From DASWKG01 sp036396755 (GTDB lineage: Bacteria; Actinomycetota; UBA4738; CALAEC01), in the NCBI GenBank assembly GCA_036396755.1, contig DASWKG010000160.1, positions 1 to 9,797 on the forward strand: a DNA stretch of 9,797 nucleotides, read 5' to 3'. Numbering within the stretch: position 1 is the first letter of the stretch; the number at the start of each line of letters is the position of its first letter. The notes below the pieces were generated by a model. That model was not told where the DNA came from. It saw nothing but the letters and a program-made list of their open reading frames with translations, and did not search any database. The position numbers were made by a program, and so were the translations under genes. Positions 6,893-9,797 of the stretch are shown here, one piece after another.

Positions 6893-7371
6893 CCCTTTCC
6901 CCCCAGGTCCTGACGTTGCTCGTGTTCGTCGCGGTCGCGCTCGCGGCGTTCGCGCTGCTGATCCTCGCCTCGCAGAAGGGGCCGCGGCGCTCGGCCGAGG
7001 CGCTGCCGGCCGGCGACCGCGCGGTGATCCGGGTCGAGGAGCACGAGCGCGCGATCGCGCGCCTCCGTCAGGAGGTCGCCGCGCTCGCCGAGGCCGACGC
7101 GAACCTGCGCGAGCTGCTGCGCGGCCCGCTCCAGCAGGTGGGGCTCGTCCGCTACGACGCGTTCGAGGACATGGGCGGGCGGCTGTCGTTCTCGCTGGCG
7201 CTCCTCGACGGGACGGGCGGGGGGGTGGTCGTGACCTCGATCAACGGGCGGTCCGACACCCGCTGCTACGCGAAGCCCGTCGTCGCCGGCGCCTCCGAGC
7301 ACAACCTGTCCGAGGAGGAGGCCGAGGCGATCCGCCGGGCGAGCGCCGGCACGCCGGTCGCCGCCTCCTGA
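6889..7371 (+). CDS. DUF4446 family membrane protein
   Basis: The 160-residue protein has one N-terminal transmembrane helix (about 6-27), a charged helix likely to form a coiled coil (about 47-78) and the conserved DUF4446 domain (about 80-150). The domain shows VGLVRYDAFEDMGGRLSFSL at 84-103, then DGTGGGVVVTSINGR and YAKPV...SEHNLSEEE. The family is widespread in Firmicutes and Actinobacteria, and its function is unknown to me. ATG at 6889 is preferred over the GTG at 6841 because the extra 16 residues would be an Arg-rich stretch lying inside the upstream gene, while 6889 overlaps the previous stop as ATGA and sits just downstream of a strong -10. A run of seven G at 7219-7225 encodes Gly-Gly. 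Confidence 0.9.
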   Translation: MTLSPQVLTLLVFVAVALAAFALLILASQKGPRRSAEALPAGDRAVIRVEEHERAIARLRQEVAALAEADANLRELLRGPLQQVGLVRYDAFEDMGGRLSFSLALLDGTGGGVVVTSINGRSDTRCYAKPVVAGASEHNLSEEEAEAIRRASAGTPVAAS

Positions 7372-7391
7372 TGGGCCGCGAGCCAGCCTGA
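7371..7391 (+). other. Six-codon ORF bridging DUF4446 and serS
   Basis: ATG at 7371 shares its A with the DUF4446 stop (TGATG). The frame encodes MGREPA and its TGA at 7389-7391 shares its A with the serS ATG (again TGATG). It fills the whole gap between the two genes. serS has no Shine-Dalgarno, so a ribosome could reach it by two successive termination-reinitiation steps. It has no Ser codons, so it is not a serine attenuator. That it is translated is an inference. Confidence 0.3.
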
Positions 7392-8662
7392 TGCTCGACC
7401 TCCGCGCGATCCGGGAGGACCCCGAGCCGTTCCGCCGCGGCCTCGCGCGCCGAACGCCCGAGCTGGCCGACGACATCGACCGCCTGCTCGGCCTCGACCG
7501 CGAGCGGCGCGAGCTGATCGCCGAGATCGACGACCTGCGCGCCGAGCAGAACCGCGCGTCGAAGGAGATCGGCGGCGCGAAGGGCGAGGAGCGCGAGGGG
7601 AAGATCGCCGCCGTGAAGCAGGTGTCCGACCGCCTCGCGGAGCTGGAGCCGAAGCTCCGCGAGGCCGAGGAGGCGCTCGACTCGCTGCTCGCGCGCCTGC
7701 CGAACGTCCCGCACGGGTCGGTCCCCGAGGGCGAGTCCGACGACGACAACGTGGTCGTGACCGACACCGGCGAGCCGGCGGCGCTCGCCTTCGCGGCCCG
7801 CGACCACGTCGAGCTGGGCGAGTCGCTCGGCATGATCGACCTCGAGCGCGCCGCGAGGGTCTCGGGGGCCCGCTTCGCGTACCTCCTCGGTCCCGGGGTC
7901 TGGCTGCAGTGGGCGCTCGTCCGCTACTGCCTCGACCTGCTCGCCGCGCGCGGGTTCACCCCGGTGATCCCGCCGGTGCTCGTCCGCGAGGAGGCGATGT
8001 ACGGCACCGGGTTCCTCCCCACCGACGAGGCGCAGATCTACGTCACCCGCGACGACGACCTGTACCTCGTCGGCACCTCGGAGGTGCCGCTCGCCGGCCT
8101 GCACCAGGACGAGATCCTCGAGGCCGGCGCGCTCCCGCGACGCTACGCCGGCTACTCCACCTGCTTCCGCCGCGAGGCGGGGACGCACGGCAAGGACACG
8201 CGCGGCATCTTCCGTGTCCACCAGTTCGACAAGGTCGAGATGTTCTCGTTCACGATGCCGGAGGCGTCGTGGGACGAGCACGAGCTGCTGCGCTCTCTGC
8301 AGGAGGAGATCGTCGCCGGGCTCGGGCTGCCGTACCGCATCGTGAACGTGTGCACCGGCGAGCTCGGCGCGTCGGCCGCCAAGAAGTACGACCTCGAGGT
8401 CTGGCTCCCCGGACAGAAGCGCTATCGCGAGCTGACCTCGTGCTCGAACTGCACCGACTACCAGGCCCGGCGCCTCGAGTGCCGGGTGCGCGGTGAGGGC
8501 GGGAACCGGCCGGTGCACACGCTGAACGGCACCGCCTGCGCGGTGGGGCGGACGATCATCGCGATCCTCGAGAACGGCCAGCGCGAGGACGGCTCGGTCG
8601 CCCTGCCCGAGGCCCTGCACCCGCACCTCCCCGAAGACCTCCGCGAGCTCCGCCCGGCCTGA
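7391..8662 (+). CDS. serS: Seryl-tRNA synthetase
   Basis: This cytoplasmic class II aminoacyl-tRNA synthetase charges tRNA-Ser (and tRNA-Sec where present) with serine using ATP. The 423-residue product is of standard length. It starts MLDLRAIREDPE, the usual SerS N-terminus, followed by the long antiparallel coiled-coil arm that contacts the tRNA (about 27-103). The catalytic domain shows the TSE serine-binding loop (229-231 in VGTSEVPLAGLH), motif 2 FRREAGTHGKDTRGIFRVHQ (259-278) and motif 3 around GRTIIAILENGQ (386-397). The end, GSVALPEALHPHLPEDL, is also typical. No T-box or other leader is visible. It follows DUF4446 by 19 nt and has no own promoter that I can see, so it is probably transcribed from the promoter near 6874. 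Confidence 0.97.
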   Translation: MLDLRAIREDPEPFRRGLARRTPELADDIDRLLGLDRERRELIAEIDDLRAEQNRASKEIGGAKGEEREGKIAAVKQVSDRLAELEPKLREAEEALDSLLARLPNVPHGSVPEGESDDDNVVVTDTGEPAALAFAARDHVELGESLGMIDLERAARVSGARFAYLLGPGVWLQWALVRYCLDLLAARGFTPVIPPVLVREEAMYGTGFLPTDEAQIYVTRDDDLYLVGTSEVPLAGLHQDEILEAGALPRRYAGYSTCFRREAGTHGKDTRGIFRVHQFDKVEMFSFTMPEASWDEHELLRSLQEEIVAGLGLPYRIVNVCTGELGASAAKKYDLEVWLPGQKRYRELTSCSNCTDYQARRLECRVRGEGGNRPVHTLNGTACAVGRTIIAILENGQREDGSVALPEALHPHLPEDLRELRPA

Positions 8663-8676
8663 CCGCCCGCGTGCGG

Positions 8677-8682
8677 TAGCCT
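8677..8682 (+). promoter_or_regulatory. Possible -10 element for a leaderless aldo/keto reductase mRNA
   Basis: TAGCCT at 8677-8682 ends 6 nt before the GTG at 8689, the distance expected if transcription starts at the start codon. The 26-nt gap has no Shine-Dalgarno. No good -35 is found. A small inverted repeat, ACCGC at 8662-8666 and GCGGT at 8673-8677, overlaps the element and lacks a T-tract. Confidence 0.4.
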
Positions 8683-8688
8683 CGTCCC

Positions 8689-9729
8689 GTGGAATACCGG
8701 TCGCTCGGCCGAACCGGCGTGCGCGTGAGCACCCACTGCCTCGGCGCGATGATGTTCGGGTCGTGGGGCAACACCGACGTGGACGAGGGCGTCGGCATGA
8801 TCCACCGCGCGATCGATGCGGGCGTCAACTTCATCGACACCGCCGACGTGTACTCGGCCGGCGAGTCCGAGGAGATCGTCGGGCGCGCGCTCAAGGGCCG
8901 GCGCGACGAGGTCGTGCTCGCGACGAAGGTGCACGGCGCGATGGGCCGCGGCCTCAACGAGCGCGGCAACTCGCGCCTGTGGATCATGCGCGAGGTCGAG
9001 GACAGCCTCCGCCGGCTCGGGACCGACCACATCGATCTCTACCAGATCCACCGCCCCGATCCCTCCGTCGACATCGAGGAGACGCTCGGCGCGCTCACCG
9101 ACCTCGTCCGCCAGGGGAAGGTGCGGTTCATCGGCTCGTCGACCTTCCCCTCGTTCCAGATGGTCGAGGCGCAGTGGGTCGCGGAGCGCAGGGGCCTGGA
9201 GCGGTTCGTCTGCGAGCAGCCGCCGTACTCGGTCTTCACGAGGCACATCGAGCGCGGGGTGCTCCCGGTCGCGCGGCGCTACGGGATGGGCGTGATCGTG
9301 TGGAGCCCGCTCGCCGGCGGATGGCTCGCCGGCCGCTACCGCAAGGGCGAGGAGCCGCCCGCGGATTCCCGCGCCGTTCGGTACCGGCGGCGAGGCAGGC
9401 TGCACGATCGCTTCGACGTGTCGCGCCCCGAGGTGCGGCGCAAGCAGGAGATCGTGGAGCAGCTCGCGACCGTCGCCGACAAGGCCGGCATCTCACTCAC
9501 GCACCTGGCGATCGCGTTCACCCTCGCCCACCCCGGGGTGACGTCGGCCATCATCGGCCCGCGGACCCCCGAGCAGCTCGACGACCTGCTGGCGGGGGCC
9601 GACGTGCGGCTCGACGCGGACGTCCTCGACGCGATCGACGAGCTCGTCCCCCCCGGGACCACCATCGACGACGCCGACCGAGGATGGGACCCGCCGTGGC
9701 TGTCGCCGGCCGCGCGGCGACGCTCGTGA
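8689..9729 (+). CDS. Aldo/keto reductase family oxidoreductase
   Basis: This is a cytoplasmic, probably NADPH-dependent reductase of carbonyl compounds with a TIM-barrel fold. The 346-residue length fits the YajO/Tas/potassium-channel-beta-like branch. The catalytic tetrad is visible: D50 and Y55 in FIDTADVYSAGESEE, K80 in VLATKVHG, and H121 in IDLYQIHRPDP. The GKVRFIGSSTFP strand (143-154) and the C-terminal cofactor-binding stretch AIIGPRTPEQLDDLL (287-301) are also present. The substrate cannot be predicted. GTG at 8689 gives the classic start MEYRSLGRTGVRVS. There is no Shine-Dalgarno, and a possible -10 immediately upstream suggests a leaderless message. The stop overlaps the next start as GTGA. 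Confidence 0.93.
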   Translation: MEYRSLGRTGVRVSTHCLGAMMFGSWGNTDVDEGVGMIHRAIDAGVNFIDTADVYSAGESEEIVGRALKGRRDEVVLATKVHGAMGRGLNERGNSRLWIMREVEDSLRRLGTDHIDLYQIHRPDPSVDIEETLGALTDLVRQGKVRFIGSSTFPSFQMVEAQWVAERRGLERFVCEQPPYSVFTRHIERGVLPVARRYGMGVIVWSPLAGGWLAGRYRKGEEPPADSRAVRYRRRGRLHDRFDVSRPEVRRKQEIVEQLATVADKAGISLTHLAIAFTLAHPGVTSAIIGPRTPEQLDDLLAGADVRLDADVLDAIDELVPPGTTIDDADRGWDPPWLSPAARRRS

Positions 9730-9797
9730 GGGCCCGCCCGCTCGCGGCGGCCGTGCTCGTCGCCGCGCTGGCGATGCCGGCGGGGTCGCCCGCCGCG
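9726..9797 (+). CDS. Start of a probable secreted or exported protein (cut by window end)
   Basis: From GTG at 9726, which overlaps the previous TGA as GTGA, the open frame runs to the window end for 24 codons. It reads MRARPLAAAVLVAALAMPAG and ends SPAA. Two Arg, a hydrophobic core and small residues make this a convincing Sec-type signal peptide. In-frame alternatives are GTG at 9696 and ATG at 9684 (preceded directly by GAGG), which would lengthen the n-region. The mature product is outside the window, so no function can be given. Confidence 0.6.
   Translation, partial: MRARPLAAAVLVAALAMPAGSPAA

Noticed and set aside
7219..7225. Run of seven G in DUF4446 as a phase-variable tract (a similar run at 5666-5672)
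   Set aside because: Both runs encode Gly codons in frame, and the one in DUF4446 lies in a conserved DGTGxG segment; no out-of-frame variant is visible.
6499..8626. Long minus-strand frames opposite DUF4446 and serS
   Set aside because: They mirror highly conserved + strand proteins, have low-complexity composition and no sensible start signals.
2471..9515. Eight copies of the octamer GCGATCGC, like the cyanobacterial HIP1 repeat
   Set aside because: Seven of the eight are in-frame Ala-Ile-Ala codons (GCG ATC GCN), so amino-acid content and codon preference explain them.

Overview
This window is a very GC-rich stretch (above 70 % G+C by eye) with strong G/C preference at third codon positions and frequent GTG and TTG starts. 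Two genes also have a TAnnnT -10-like hexamer so close to the start codon that a leaderless mRNA is suggested. Together with a DUF4446 protein and a fused LivH-LivM permease, this points to a member of the Actinomycetota, probably a poorly characterised environmental lineage. I cannot name the genus. All supported genes lie on the + strand in one almost gapless array, and no RNA gene, insertion sequence or CRISPR array is visible.

Positions 72-4998 hold a complete high-affinity ABC importer of the branched-chain amino acid / amide (Liv, HAAT) type. It consists of a Cys-rich lipoprotein substrate-binding protein, a single-chain LivH-LivM permease, a LivG-type ATPase and a LivF-type ATPase. All junctions overlap (about 4, 17 and 26 nt), so the four genes should be translationally coupled. 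A 20-bp perfect palindrome sits in the last codons of the binding-protein gene just before the permease start. A GAGACA hexamer repeat encodes the end of the permease and leads into the LivG ribosome binding site.

Positions 4995-7371 hold three small or unfamiliar genes, chained by 4-nt start/stop overlaps. The first is a secreted protein with a C-terminal membrane anchor that I do not recognise. The second has two transmembrane segments and a C-terminal His/Cys metal-binding-like motif. The third is a DUF4446 membrane protein, which appears to have its own promoter inside the 3' end of the gene before it.

Positions 7391-9797 hold seryl-tRNA synthetase (serS), an aldo/keto reductase and the first codons of a probable secreted protein cut by the window edge. 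A six-codon ORF links the DUF4446 gene to serS by TGATG overlaps on both sides. The importer is the one clear functional system. The link between it and the unknown envelope genes downstream is an inference from gene order only. I found no evidence of a defence system, mobile element or biosynthetic cluster.
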